A stretch of 64,000 nucleotides of DNA from Zeus faber (GCA_960531495.1 OY482859.1:10027161-10091160); one strand, 5' to 3'. Positions 24,705 to 37,034 are shown, numbered from the stretch's first letter. Program-made: numbers and translations. Notes: a model not told the origin generated them from the sequence alone.

Positions 24705-26761
24705 GGGCCCTGTTGACTCGATGTGTTGGTCGGGTAACAAGCTGAAAAGGGAGGATGTTGGGGGAGTGAGGTCGGTTTTGGAATTTATGGCCTGGCCTGA
24801 GGATTACAGCATATTTTTTTGTTGTTATTTGTTCCCCAGTGATAAGGAGCACCAGTTGGAGGACTGGGTGGGGATCCACGCCAGGATCTGTGAGCTGCTG
24901 GTTCCCATCCGCAGCCCGGGCCCCGTGCTTTGCCTGAAGGCAGACCGCGACGTTTACCACGCCCAGATCCTGTTCAGACAGGTGAAGAGGGTGGCGGGGC
25001 TCCTTGCGGGGCTGCGCGGAGCATGGCGTGCCAGGGCAGGAATGCCAACATTTGTTAGTGCGTCTTATGACCCTGTGACAAAACCAGCTCGGTTTAGTCA
25101 CCAGTGAGAAAACAACGTCACACTCTTCTGCTGTACACAATTGTGGAAGAAGTAGATGTACTTTTTGCTTAGTTAAAATGACAAATATTACACACTGCAC
25201 ATTGCTCATGTCGTATTTTACACTTCACTGAAAATAACTCCTCTATATTATTTTAATGAATTTTTTATTGTTTATTTTTTAACCTGTGTTGTCAGCATGC
25301 TTGGCATACGACACAGAGTATTTGTATGCTATTGCATACAGTCGAAATTAGATCGTAGCGCCTAAAAGGCCCCGCCGCCACCCTTGAGTAACCCCCGAGT
25401 TTTCGCCGCCACCGTCTCTTCCACGGAGGCCGCCATGTTGCACCGCCATGGGGAGGGGAATTCGGTTGGTTGCGATCAGCGACCTCACCGCTAGATGCCA
25501 CTTAATTCTACACACTGCACCTTTAAGTAGAACTGCGTAAGTACCGGCTCCGTAATGTACTTAAAGTATTAAAAGTAAAAGTATTTCCTGATATAAAATA
25601 ACCTATAATACCATCATTTCTTTCTGCAGATGATGCTAATGCAGATCCTGATTACTATTTTGAATAAAATAGTCTTGAGTTATATAGTGTTTGCAAAGTA
25701 AATAATAACAGTTATAATATGTAGAAACAGATTTATTGATAGTGAATATGTTGACATCCAACGTTATTCCAATAAAATTCCAATAAAAAAATTTAACCTC
25801 TGGTCGCAGTGTCGGCTCCGAAACTTGCCACAAGAGTCGGAAAATCTGAACGCATCCCAGATCCTCGATCGCACGTGGAAATTCCGCACTGCAGAGGAGG
25901 TGGAGCTTATCTCAGAGAGGGCGCAGCTTATCGCAGAGCCTCGCAGCTTTTCATGTGCGGAATCCGACTCTCCATAGGAATGAATGGACTTCCGGTCATT
26001 TTATTTTTAAACGTGGACTGAGGTAGCATCCGAGTCGAAAGGGAACCTGTGTGGTGTCTCCCCGGTCCAGACGGAGCTGCTGGACATCTCCCGGGCCGTG
26101 GTGCGCAAGAAGCTGTTTGAGGGGAAGCCGCAGGAGGCACTGCCCGCCGCCCAGCTCTCCCTGCGCTGCACCGTTGACCTGTACGGCGCCACCGCCGTGC
26201 TCATGGTGCCCGCCTACCTGCTGCTGGCTGAAACCAACATGGGTACGGAGGGAAGCGCCGAACATGCGTTCTTTCCGATTCCGATTATTATTTTTTTCCA
26301 ACAGTTATAACATTCTGAAGGGGTTAATGTAGCTTAAACAAGGTAAAAACACCTCTAACATGGATCATAATCTTTAAAATTTTCTCCCAGTTTTAAGGTA
26401 CCATGGGTACTATCATTGATGAAAACAAAGAGAATATTTAACTCTTAATTTTTTTTATGAATTATTTTTGGCTGAAATTGGCAAAAATAGGGGGCTAAAT
26501 GAGCCAATTGTGCACAAATATATTTCAAAATGATATCATTGGAAAATGGAGCTCACGTGACTTAGATATTACATACTTAGTGGGGAATTTTTTAATTTAG
26601 CATTGATTTTCTTCATCTTCTCACCACTGATAGGGGAAAAGATGAATTGTTGTTTTCATTAATGTTAGAGATGTTTTTGCCTCGTTCAGCCATTTCACAT
26701 TCAAGCCTCTTAACATGTATGTTCCCATTCGTTTACCTGTGCTCATTATTGTGTTGGTTGC

Positions 26762-26848
<87 letters not shown>

Positions 26849-29800
26849 CAGGTCTGGGCGATCTGCGTCAGGCTAGGCAGTTCCTGTGCCAGGCAGAGTG
26901 GACGGTGATAACCAGCCCGGACTGTGGTCACCTGATCCGCCACCAGCTGCACCGCGGCCTGGGTCGGCTCCACGCCGCCGCGGGCGACCTGGAAGCCGCC
27001 CTGCACCACTTCGCCAATGACGTGCTTACCTTTAAGTTTATTATTAGATGGTTGATGTCTCGTTAGGACCGGGACGTTTCAGACGTGTTGTTCGAGTTTG
27101 ATCAGTATCGATTTACATTTGGAGCAGAAATTAGTGAAAGACTGTTGTAAATCCATTAGTTCCATCATTAGGTCAAGTCCAAGCCTCCCCTCTTGGAAGT
27201 CATTCCCCTCCAGCCACTTGCGAGTGCGCCACCTAGACAGACAACTTGAGCTGGTGCTGTGTTTAAAAGAAACTCTGAAAACTGGTGCTGGGTTTTTCAA
27301 AATGTGACACGAACAGCCAATCGTACAGAGCAGAGAAACAACCATGTGACACGAATGGTCAGTCGTACAGCAGGAGCGCCGCTGCTTCCTCCGGTCTCTC
27401 TCGTGGCCTGGCAGCGCGTAGCGGGGATGAGGCCCCCCGGAGCTGACGCGGCAGATCTTTCTCAAACACCAACCTGAACTTGAACTCGCCTCCTCCCAAC
27501 CCAAGCCTGGCACAGCCCCCATCTCCGCAATATAGCTGCAGGCAGCAATGCACGGGGTCCAGGTTAGTCATGTCATTCAGAAATTACAGTCTTCCGGGTT
27601 CCCGTGAAGCGCAGCATCACTTCCTATCGAGTCGATTTATAATTTTCTGAGTTCCCATCGAACGCACCATTACTTCCTATCAACACGAGTTACAATTTTC
27701 AGAGTTCCCATGGAACGCAGCATCGGCTCCCTCTCATCTCGGCTTGGCGCAGATCTTGTGCGAAGCAACCAACACACACCAATGGAGTCTAGACCGCAGC
27801 GCACTGCGCGCCTCGCCCCATGAGAAAGCCCCCCCCCCCCCCCCAGAGCCATAAGACATATATATGTGACATATATATGTCTCAAAGCGTCCCCGCTCCA
27901 TCCCAAAAATAGCACATCTCAAAATAAATTTCAAAAAAAAAATAATTGAGAATAAATACAAAATCCAAAGTAGACAGAAAAAAAACGAAACAAGGGGAAA
28001 TGTTTACTCACTTTATTTACAAATTTGATGGTTATAAGTCTCTAGAATGAAATTATAGGTCAGTAAAGTAAATCAAAAATAGCTGCCACACCTTGTGGAT
28101 ATTCCAGGACTTGTGGAGAAATCCACCCGACACAAACTATCCTATGGATTACCACTTTAAGTTGTTTTCCTCTGCAATGTACAGTATATTTCTAGTCTTA
28201 TTTAACGTACCCATGTTTGAAGACCGTGCCCTCTCTGTTTTCCAGGTGTACTACGCCAGTGAGGAGTTTGGTCTGGACAGCACCGTCACCTGCGGCGCCT
28301 ACTTCCTCATGGCCGACGTGTTTGTGAAGCAGGGGGATCTGCGCACCGCTCAGTCCCTGTACTCTGAGGTCACGCTCCACCAGCTTGTTTATTATTGTAC
28401 GGTGGCTTCAGAAGCTCAACCATTAGTGCTCTTGTGATTATTCTTTGAATCTCTAGATGGATGGATGGATGGATGGATAGAGGATAGATGGATAAATGGA
28501 TAGATGATAGATGGATGGATAGATTGATGATAGATGATAGATGGATAAGATAAGATAAGATGAAGGTACTTTATTAATCCGCAAAGGGAAATTCATAATA
28601 ATAATTTACAAAAACACATTCTTTTTGAACGTGTGTTTTAAAACATATAAAATAACTAAATAAATAAAAAATATAAATTATAATAATATCAATGAATATA
28701 ATCAAATATAATTTAACTTAGTGAAAGGTAACGCTTAAAAGTGGAAGTTCAATTTGAAGTAAAAATGTACCTTCTGCATTGCAATTCAGAGGAGGAGTTT
28801 CCTCTCCTGGCACAGAGGGGAGTCAATGTAGGTGGCTATGGCGGTGGGCAGGAATGACCTCCTGTAACGGTCCTGATTGCAGCAGAGCTGAAGGAGCCTC
28901 TGGCTGAAGACACTCTGTTGTCTGACCAGTAGGTTCTGCTTGGGGTGTGCAGTGCTGAGCAGCTTTATGCAACATCCTTCTCTCCACAACCAGCTTTGGG
29001 GGGCTCCAGAGCAGTCCCCAGCACAGAGCCAGCCTTCTTTATCAGTTTGTTCAGTTTCTTGGAGTCTCTGGCTCTCATGCTGCTGCCCTAACAGATGACT
29101 GCAAAGAAAATTGCACTAGCCGCAACAGACTGGTAGAAGATTTGCAACATCTTGCTGCACACATTGAAGGACCTGAGCTTCCCGAAGAAGTAGTCTACTC
29201 TGTCCCTACCCTTGCGGTGCTCCTATGTTGCTAACCACCCGCCCAGACACGCATTCCCTCAGCCGCACAAACTGTGGTCTGCCCGTCGGGTAATCAATAA
29301 TCCAGGAGGTTGTGGAGGCGTACACCTTCATCTCTTGGAGCTTCCCTCGCAGCAGTGCAGGCTGGATCATGTTGCAAGCACTGGATAAATCCAAAAACAC
29401 CATCCTCACAGTGCTGCCTGCTTTGTTCAGGTGAGAGTGGGCTCGCTGGAGCAGGTAGATGTTGGCGTCTTCAACTCCAACCTCGGGGGCGGTAGGCAAA
29501 CTGCAGCGGGTCCAGAGAGGTGCTCACCTGAGGTGTGAGATGAGCCAACATCAGTCTCTCCGGGACTTTCATGATGTGTGATGTTAAGTTAACCGGTCTG
29601 TAGTCATTGAGGGCAGAGGGAGAGGACTTCTTAGGACTCTTAGGTACCGGAACAAGGCGGGATGTCTTCCAGAGCACTGGAACCTTCCCCCGGCTCAGGC
29701 CGAGGTTAAAGAGGTGCTGTAGAATCCCACATAGCTGGTCCGCGCAGGCTTCAGGACCCTGGGGCTGGTGCCACCAGGACCTGCAGCCTTGTTCTGGTGC

Positions 29801-32209
29801 AGTCTCTCCAGCTGCCTCTTCACCCGACTACAGGAAACAGTAAGGCGGGTGGTAGAGGGGGGCTCTTTGTTTCTTGACACGGGGGAGTGGGTGGGTGTTG
29901 ATGGGGCTGTATTGAAGTCCAGGGTGGGGGTTGGGGGGTTGAGGGGTGAGGCACAGTGTGAGTCCGTGGTCTTGATCACCGGGGAGGTGTGAGAGGGAAG
30001 CAGCTGTGGGGGCAGGGAGGGCGTGGGGTCCGTGTGGCTGGGGGTAGGGGGGAAGGCAGCTGAGGGCCCTGTGCTGAACCTGTCGAAGAGCGAGTTCAAC
30101 TCATTGGCTCCGTCCGGGCTTCCCTCAGCCTGATCCCCCTTCGCCTTGAAGCCTGTGATTCTTTTTTCATGCCTGACCCCACATCCCGCATGTTTTTTTG
30201 GGGGGGGGTTTTCTGCCCGTATGCCTCCGTGCTCTCCCTCAGTCTCACTTTCAGCTCCTTCTGCACACTCCTCAGTTATTCCCTGTCCCCGTCCCTGAAG
30301 GCTCTCTTTTTTTCTTACTCAGCAGCTCCTTCGGATCGCTGGTGATCTTGTTATCTGTGGAAACATTGCGCTGTCCAGGTGGGAACGGTGTTATCCACGC
30401 AGAAGTTGATGTGCTCTGTTATACAGTCAGTCATGGAGTTGATGTCATCACGTGGGACTCACAGAGTACGTCCCAGTCCGTGGCCTCAAATCACCCCTGA
30501 AGAGTCTCATTTGCTTCCTGTGGCGACCACCTCACAGTCCTTGTGGTCACAGGTTGCTGCTGAACAATGGGTGGTGTAGGTGGAGGTGAGAAATACCAGA
30601 TTGTGATCTGATCTGCCAAGGGTGGGGGAAGGGCAGTGGAGCTGTATGCATCCTTCAAATTTGCATAGAGCAAGTCCAGCGTTTTATTTTCCCTGGTGGG
30701 GCAGTTGACAAATTGTTGAAAAGTTGGCAGTGTAGCAGAGAGAGACGTGCGGCTAAAGTCCCCGGAAATTGCTACGAATGCATTTGGGTGTTTTGTTTGT
30801 TGTCTGGCAGCGGCTGAGTTGATGACGTCACACGCCGCGTCGGCAACAGCCCACAGTGGGATGTGAACAGCGATAATGATGCCGCTCAGTGAACTGCCTC
30901 GGCGGATAATGTGGACGAAAACTCACGGCTGACAGTTTGATGTCTGGGCTACGGAAGCACCCCTTCACGGTCACGTGCCCGGGATGACACCATCCCTTGT
31001 TCACAAACACAGTGACCCCCCCCTCCTCCTTTCTTCTGAGCGCTCTGTCTGCAATCTCCATCAGCCCCGGACCGCCTGGAAGCCCGGGACAGTGGTGTTG
31101 GCGCCCGGAGGATGTTCCTGCGGTCGCGTCTCGGTTGAAACACGTAATACTGGATTGCTGATATTGCCGGTGTGTCTCCTCGTCGGCGCTCCGAGCTCGG
31201 CCGTCTTTATTCGCCAGGGACCTCGCGTTCCCCGTCACAATCGAGGGGAGAAATGGTTTGAAATCTCCACCTCCTTGCTCTCCGTTTGACACTGGCCCTG
31301 CATCCCCGGATGGATGATGGATGGATGATGGATGGATGGATAGATAGATGGATAGATGGATGGATGATAGATGAATAGATGGATGGATACAGTAGATGGA
31401 TAGATGATAGATGGAAAGATAGAAGAATGGATAGATGGATGGATGATAGATGGAAAGATGGATGGATGATAGATGGATGGATAGATGATAGATGGATAGA
31501 TGGATGAATAGATAGAAGGATGGATAGATGATGGATGGATGATAGATGGATAGATGATAGATGGAAAGATAGAAGAATGGATAGATGGATGGATGATAGA
31601 TGGATGGATGATAGGTGGATGGATGGATGATAGATGGATGGATGATAGATGGATGGATGGATGATAGATGGAAGATGGATGGATGATAAATGGATGATTG
31701 ATGGATGGATAGATGGATGATAGATAGAAGGATGGATGGATGGATCATAGATGGATAGATGATAGATGGATGGATGGTAGATGGATGGATGATAGATGGA
31801 TAGATGGATGATAGATGGATGATAGATGGATGATAGATGGATAGATAGATGACTAGGTGATAACTGTTTACCTTGTAGGTAGCAGGTACCTGGAACTCTT
31901 ACCTGACCAAGCTCTGTGAGGCCCGCGTGGGAAATGGACAGTGTCCCTCTGCAGCTGAGCCCTCTTTCGGTAAATATTTCCACATGAAATGTGTTTTACT
32001 GAATTGTTTGGTCGTTTCAGTTTTTACAAATATTCGGCCTTAAAAGTCATTCAATTGTCTTTAGATTCATGAGACCTGAATTGAAATGTAAACATTTTAT
32101 AAGGTTTTGTTTTTATTTTATTTACCTATATGTCCTAAGTACAAGTTGCATTCATTCCACTTCCTAATCTCTTACCTTACTATGTGACCTCTATATACTG
32201 TATATACAG

Positions 32210-32297
<88 letters not shown>

Positions 32298-32380
32298 GTA
32301 TATGTATATATATATATAATATATACACATATACAGTATATGTATATATATATAATATATATAGATATATAGACATACAC

Positions 32381-32475
<95 letters not shown>

Positions 32476-32709
32476 TTCATTCAAATGGGTCTTTTCAAAG
32501 GTATTAAATGTAACTCTACTCGCAGACACTCCTCCTTTTTCATCAGCATATGTTGGATAATTGGCACGGAAATAATATGGCGCACCAGTGCGTTTTCAAT
32601 CTACTCACCTAATAATTCAACCAAAATTTCAAGAGCACAATTTCGCATTAATTTTCCCGCTCAGACGGTGACATCACACCAGTCCGTCGTTGTCATCATC
32701 ATCATCATC

Positions 32710-32744
<35 letters not shown>

Positions 32745-35129
32745 TTCTCCCGCCATCGGCATTGGGGAGCGTGTCTCTTGACGTATCACTGAAAATAATG
32801 TCAGCGTTTCTATATTTAGTCACGCTGGCCCGCCGTGCTATATGCAAACTAAAGCCCGGATTTAGAACCCGAGCCGAGGGCCGTCTACGGACCACCAGTG
32901 ACACCGCCGCCGCCGCCATCTCCGGCTGTGCTGATTCCGCACTCCTGCCGCGGCTCGCCCCACATATGACACTAAGCCTATTAGGCCCAATGCAATTTCC
33001 CAGGCTTTGCGGCTGGTTACCAAACCGCCACGACCTTGCTGTGGTCACTCGCTGGCTCAGAGTGGTTTGGGGACGCGCTCATTTGTAGGCATTATTGTGG
33101 CTTAATGGGGTAAAAAGAAACACCTTAAGCGTTGATCAAAACCTTTACAGTTTCACCCAGTTGTATTACATTACATGATGTCACTGATCGGACACTTTGG
33201 TCCAAAGCGACTTAACAGTAAACACACACATTTGTCACAGTATCAAACCAACTGTATGTCACAGCTAAACATTCTCTAGAAACAAGCGGTACTAGTAGAG
33301 TGAGAGAGGTTTTTTGGGGGTTTTTTTTGCAATGAAACTGGGAAAATGGAAAAAAGATGCTCATGGGCATCTTTACTATAGGGGCACCACTGACGAAAAG
33401 AAAGATGAAAAAATAAACTCACATTAAGTTCAGAGTTTAATGTTTGCTGCAAAAGTCTGGACTTATTTTCTATATTTCCAGATTTTTCCACGCCTCGCCG
33501 ACTCACGATCCCCCCCATTGTCTGGTTCAATTTTCAGATTTTTGTGTGTATTGACAGCTCGTTCAAGCCTCGGTAAACTGAACGTTTTTCCACCTATTTT
33601 CCTACTTGATTCATTCATAAAAAAAACCCATTTGGACATTGATTTCCTTCATCTTCTCACCGCTGATGGTAAAAATAGCATGCTTCTCCCCCCTCAGATG
33701 TTTTCACCCTGTCAAGCCATGTCACATTAACCATTTCAGTATCCCTGTGTCCTGCGAATTTGCAACCTGACCTAATTTTGGGGGGCTTATTTAGATCCGT
33801 GACCTGTGTTCATCTCCGCCGTTGTACCCATTTCTTTTGCCGACACAGACGAGGTCCGGCTGGCCGAGGTGGACCGGATGCTGAGGACCATCCTGGAGGA
33901 GCTGGTGCAGAAGATCTCCCCCATCACGGACTGCGCCCAGACGGCCGTGGTGCAGCACTGCCGGGCCATGCTCTGGTTCCTGGCCGGCGACGCCGAGAAG
34001 GTGCGGAACCCGACCAGACCTAGACCTAGATTCTCCTTTCACACAGTAAAACATCTTTTATCACCCCCCTCCACGCGCCACTTCCGGCGAAGTTTTCACT
34101 CTGGGGACGGGATTAGCTGTGATTGGTTTAAGCTCTTAAAGACTCTAATCTGGACCCCGCACCTTCGTGTCGTCGGTATCTCGGTCGTCTTAGTTTGGCC
34201 GTTAAGCCTCCAGACACCGGTGGCATGCACTTTGCCTTTAAGACACTGGATCAACAGTGACTAAGTAGTTTCGAGAGCGGGTCAAACTAATACGAGGAAC
34301 GAGGCAGAGTAAATGTTTCTTCCTTATCTGACCATTGACTTTAAAACCTCGTCTGGGTCTCTTGGGTTCACTGGGTCAGCGAGGGCGTTGGGGTGGGGAC
34401 GCAACTTTGAAGTGACACCACAGAGGCTCCAGGGACACAAGCAGGTGCAAGTGTGGACGTTTCCAGGAACCGCCGTGTGATACCGTACGCAACGGGCGTA
34501 CGGCGCTTTCTGTGCAACAAACCCCAACGTAGAATTTCAGCCCTCAGCTTGCGTCAAAGGTCCCGTTCTGTCCTTTTTTATTAATGTGACGAAAACATGT
34601 TGAGGAACCACACAAATACCGGTGTCAAATTAAAAGTTGCTTGATTCCGCCGTATTTTTTATGTATTAAGCAATGCCGATTCCGCATTTGCAAACAGAAA
34701 TTAGATCCAAAATGTTGAAAGGAATTTTAAACCAATACGATACATTTTGCAGTTAATACAATGTACATTTCCATTGGTTGGGTTGAGGCAAATTACTACG
34801 ACTGACTACCCAAATTTTTATGTTCAGTGTCAGTAAATGGCTCTTCTGCAGTAAAAGAGCCATCTAAAGAGGGTCATCTCAAAACAAATGCCAGGGTTAT
34901 CTCAATGCTTTCAATTATGTTGTTTTTTTATTATTTATTTGTTTTTGGACGGATTATTTTGAGACTGGTTGTCGATTTCCGGTGGACTCAACGATTCCGT
35001 AGAATGCCTTACTACATTAATGTCATATTTTAAGAGATCAGATTGGAGAAATATAGACTTGATACTTATATGAAGATTTTATATGGAGACCTTTTTACAA
35101 TTTGTATTTAATAATTAGTAATTGTGTAC

Positions 35130-35179
<50 letters not shown>

Positions 35180-36729
35180 TCTACAGTCCTGTATTATAAG
35201 CAGTAGTGAGCAATTATTTTTTAATTTATTATCTAATTTATTATTTATTTTTCCTTATTATAAAAAAAAAGTGCAGACGGGAATTGACAGGGGTGTTGTT
35301 TGAAGGAAAGCCGGTGTGTTGGTGTTGCATTTGCTATGAGAATCCATCCATCACACAATTCCACTGTATGCTTCATATTTGCCTCCGGGGAGCGACGTGG
35401 GAGGATGCACGCAAAACCAATCGATTCAAAGCCACAATGCTGTGGCGTATTAATAATATATACATGATTCATACTTCAATACTTGAAACAACCTAATTAA
35501 GTCTCAGAATACATTTTGATATTTATTAAAAAGATAAAATAAAATAAAAAAATTAAAGTGGTATTTGTAGAAGAGTGATGGTAGAAATCGAACTAAGTGC
35601 AGTAGGAGGTCGTCTTGTCTGCGAGCGTTTGTGGTTTTTCAACCCATTGATGAAGTGGAATGGAGGGAGCGGCAGCCTCACACCTCAAAGTGAGAGTAAT
35701 CAATAGACAAAATTCACAGACACAGAGCGGAGAGCAGACATCGTTACGTTGGGCGCCGAGGCTTTCAAAAGGAGAAGATAAAGACGTTCATTCTTCACAC
35801 GCTCAATAACCCTCGGTATCAATGACTGTGAAACTGTGATTAAAAAAAAATAAAAAATAAAAATAAAAAGGAATCCTGGCTCACAGAATATTGCACCTCT
35901 GACCAGAATTCCCTCAAAGCGGTTGGTAATTGTTTGCGTGGACGACGGCGGCGGCGGAAATGCCTGAACGCAAAATGGAAATTAATAATTGATCAGCTCC
36001 AGCCAGACTACTCCCTCTGTTCAGCGAGTGCGAATCGCGTTTCACACTGAAAGTGTAGTGATGAGAAGTTTGACTCTTTCTTGTGAGATTCGGTTCTCGA
36101 CGAGCCACTCGGTGAAAAAAAGAGTCGTTGACTTATTCCGACTCTTTGTTGATTGTATCACCTTAATGATTTAATTTGGTTTAATGTACAATAAACAAAG
36201 AGCCAGAAGAGCGGGTTCGGCGCCGAGCTGCAAATGGAATTCTCAGGGTAATCATTTAATCAAAAGTGTTTATTTTGGTGGAATGCAAAGAGTGATAAAT
36301 CTGTCACATTCAGTATGAATTGTGCCAACTTCATTCACCTTGTTGTGCCTCTGACTTGGGCCTTAGTCATTACTTTTTTTTACGCTTGTGAGAGAGGATT
36401 CACTCCTTTGTCAGAGTGGCTCCAGACTTCCGAGTCATTTACAGGCTTTGTTCACGACGAGCGAATCGTTTGCGAGCCTTGCGTCACTAACTCAGCACAG
36501 TTCTACATATTTCTGACGTTTTTAGTGCTTAACGGTTGTGTGAGAGTGATAGGTTGGGAAACAAAACTCTGTGGGATAAATTAATGAAATGTTTTTATTT
36601 TTTTCTTCCCCTGAAAGCCTTGCTGTCCAACACGACCCCGCCCACTCCTCCACTCTTATTACATAAGTGGGCTTTTTGGCCCCCACAGGGTCCAACTCTA
36701 ACAGCTGTAGCTGGTATGTTTCCCATTGT

Positions 36730-36775
<46 letters not shown>

Positions 36776-36968
36776 GTGTGTGTGCGTGTGTGCGTGTGTG
36801 TGTGTGTGCGCGCGCGTGTGTGTGTGCCAGGTGCTGGAATTCAGCAGAAAGGCCCTGCAGTACAGCCTGATGGTCCCAGAGCGTGGCCTCACAGGCCCCA
36901 TCCAGGACCTGCTGCAGCTGGTCCAGAGAGATCCGGGTCCAGATCCGGGTCCAGACCAAACCCAGTAG
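20801..36968 (+). CDS. zmynd12: Zinc finger MYND-type containing protein 12
   Basis: Eight exons, 20801–20931, 24840–24981, 26071–26242, 26852–27021, 28246–28368, 31879–31969, 33849–34000 and 36831–36968 (stop TAG), join in frame to 372 residues (human about 365). An N-terminal MYND zinc finger spans residues 24–61 with all eight ligands: C24, C27, C35, C38, C44, H48, H57 and C61. The His at the sixth position also occurs in the mammalian protein as I recall it. The remainder is helical TPR-like repeats ([36 protein letters not shown]-type). The family is linked to axonemal and sperm-flagellum assembly; the role here is inferred from orthology. The tail ends in an unusual repeated Pro-Gly-Pro-Asp stretch. 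The exon 4 donor (GAC then gtgctt) is weak. Introns hold many repeats, several touching acceptors. Confidence 0.93.
21180..21390. mobile_element. AAGTAC-rich non-autonomous element, copy 1
   Basis: Shares ACTGAAGTAAAAGT, ACTTCAAGTATTAAA and TTCTGCAGATGA blocks with copies near 23570, 25535 and 37110. Non-coding. Confidence 0.55.
22150..23130 (-). mobile_element. Tc1-like transposon, family A copy 3 (most complete)
   Basis: Minus-strand element in zmynd12 intron 1 with family-A ends (GCCACAACATTAAA at 22160; TTTAAATGTTGTG at 23116). A 173-residue frame (22704–22183) keeps the C-terminal half of the DDE transposase, including the second catalytic Asp in [10 protein letters not shown] and the final acidic residue in [14 protein letters not shown]. 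An ARRLGQS helix-turn-helix segment and an [10 protein letters not shown] segment lie upstream in other frames. The first catalytic Asp region (HHVDD then frameshift) is disrupted. Inactive. Confidence 0.88.
23133..23214. repeat. (GT)n microsatellite with AT interruption
   Basis: Two GT blocks separated by ATATACATATACAGTA, at the end of Tc1-like copy 3. Confidence 0.92.
23570..23832. mobile_element. AAGTAC-rich non-autonomous element, copy 2
   Basis: Ends in AGTTACTTTCCACCACTG, a common fish non-autonomous transposon terminus in my recollection, with TTACTCAAGTAAAAGTAC near the other side. No coding potential. Confidence 0.6.
23948..23993. repeat. (CA)n microsatellite
   Basis: Uninterrupted CA run in zmynd12 intron 1. 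Confidence 0.95.
24084..24147. repeat. (CA)n microsatellite with CG steps
   Basis: Starts with GCACGCACGCACACG and continues as pure CA. Confidence 0.95.
24647..24703. repeat. (CA)n microsatellite
   Basis: Pure CA run about 137 nt before the zmynd12 exon 2 acceptor. Confidence 0.95.
25290..25535. repeat. Non-autonomous repeat ending in CACACTGCACCTTTAA
   Basis: Contains GAGGCCGCCATGTTG and CTAGATGCCACTTAATTCTA, a pattern I recall as a common fish interspersed repeat. A short related stretch (TATTACACACTGCAC) lies at 25188–25201. No coding capacity. Confidence 0.45.
25535..25650. mobile_element. AAGTAC-rich non-autonomous element, copy 3 (fragment)
   Basis: Contains TGTACTTAAAGTATTAAAAG and TTTCTGCAGATGATGC, matching copies 1 and 4. 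Confidence 0.5.
26762..26847. repeat. (TG)n(TC)n compound microsatellite forming the exon 4 acceptor tract
   Basis: A TG run passes into a TC run that ends in CCCCAG at 26851, the acceptor of zmynd12 exon 4. Confidence 0.95.
28445..28560. repeat. (GGAT)n/(GATA)n array
   Basis: Imperfect GGAT/GATA units, ending in GATAAGATAAGATAAGAT at the 3' end of the decayed LINE. Confidence 0.9.
28540..31305 (-). mobile_element. Decayed L2/CR1-like LINE, minus strand
   Basis: Read on the minus strand: an endonuclease region near 31270–30830 ([25 protein letters not shown]), then reverse-transcriptase fragments [15 protein letters not shown] near 29600, DPLQFAYRP near 29490 and [17 protein letters not shown] near 29400, with SNIGAPQG at 29206. 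A further 3' part near 28989–28786 ([11 protein letters not shown]) precedes the ACTTTATTAATCC tail. Numerous stops and frameshifts break it. The YADD-type catalytic block is not seen intact. It lies in zmynd12 intron 5 in antisense orientation. Confidence 0.85.
31308..31852. repeat. Long (GGAT)n/(GATA)n array next to zmynd12 exon 6
   Basis: About 545 bp of imperfect tetranucleotides (ATGG, ATAG, AAAG variants). It starts at the 5' end of the decayed LINE and stops about 27 nt before the exon 6 acceptor at 31878. Long apparent frames across it on the minus strand (Ile-His-Pro-Ser repeats) are artefacts. Confidence 0.95.
32190..32472. repeat. Palindromic (TA)(CA)…(TG)(TA) microsatellite
   Basis: AT run to 32241, CA run 32242–32290, AT-rich centre with two ATACAGTATATG-type motifs, TG run 32387–32439, then an AT run to 32472. 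The two halves are inverted complements about a centre near 32339. Confidence 0.93.
32691..32742. repeat. (ATC)n microsatellite
   Basis: About fifteen ATC triplets with one TTC interruption, in zmynd12 intron 6. Confidence 0.95.
32860..33840. other. Rest of zmynd12 intron 6
   Basis: A GC-richer block at about 32860–33010 contains CGCCGCCGCCGCCATC. CAAAGCGACTTAACAG near 33208 is a common fish repeat motif. No exon is supported before 33849. Confidence 0.35.
35135..35180. repeat. (ATT)n microsatellite
   Basis: Uninterrupted ATT triplets in zmynd12 intron 7. Confidence 0.95.
36727..36826. repeat. (GT)n/(GCGT)n microsatellite forming the exon 8 acceptor region
   Basis: About 100 nt of alternating purine–pyrimidine sequence with GCGCGC steps, ending in GCCAG at 36830, the acceptor of the last zmynd12 exon. 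Confidence 0.95.
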
Positions 36969-37028
36969 CGGTGGATGGGCCCCGAGCTGGCCCCACCCAG
37001 CGGTTAGGTGATGGTTGAATTGCAAAGT

Positions 37029-37034
37029 AATAAA
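37029..37034 (+). terminator. zmynd12: zmynd12 polyadenylation signal
   Basis: AATAAA lies about 61 nt after the stop codon, giving a short 3' UTR. Confidence 0.6.

Noticed and set aside
30198-30579. Plus-strand open frames of 66–100 codons
   Set aside because: They are antisense to the decayed LINE at 28540–31305.
31207-31983. Long minus-strand open frames rich in Ile-His-Pro-Ser
   Set aside because: They are translations of the GGAT/GATA array; the sequence has no coding signal apart from periodicity.
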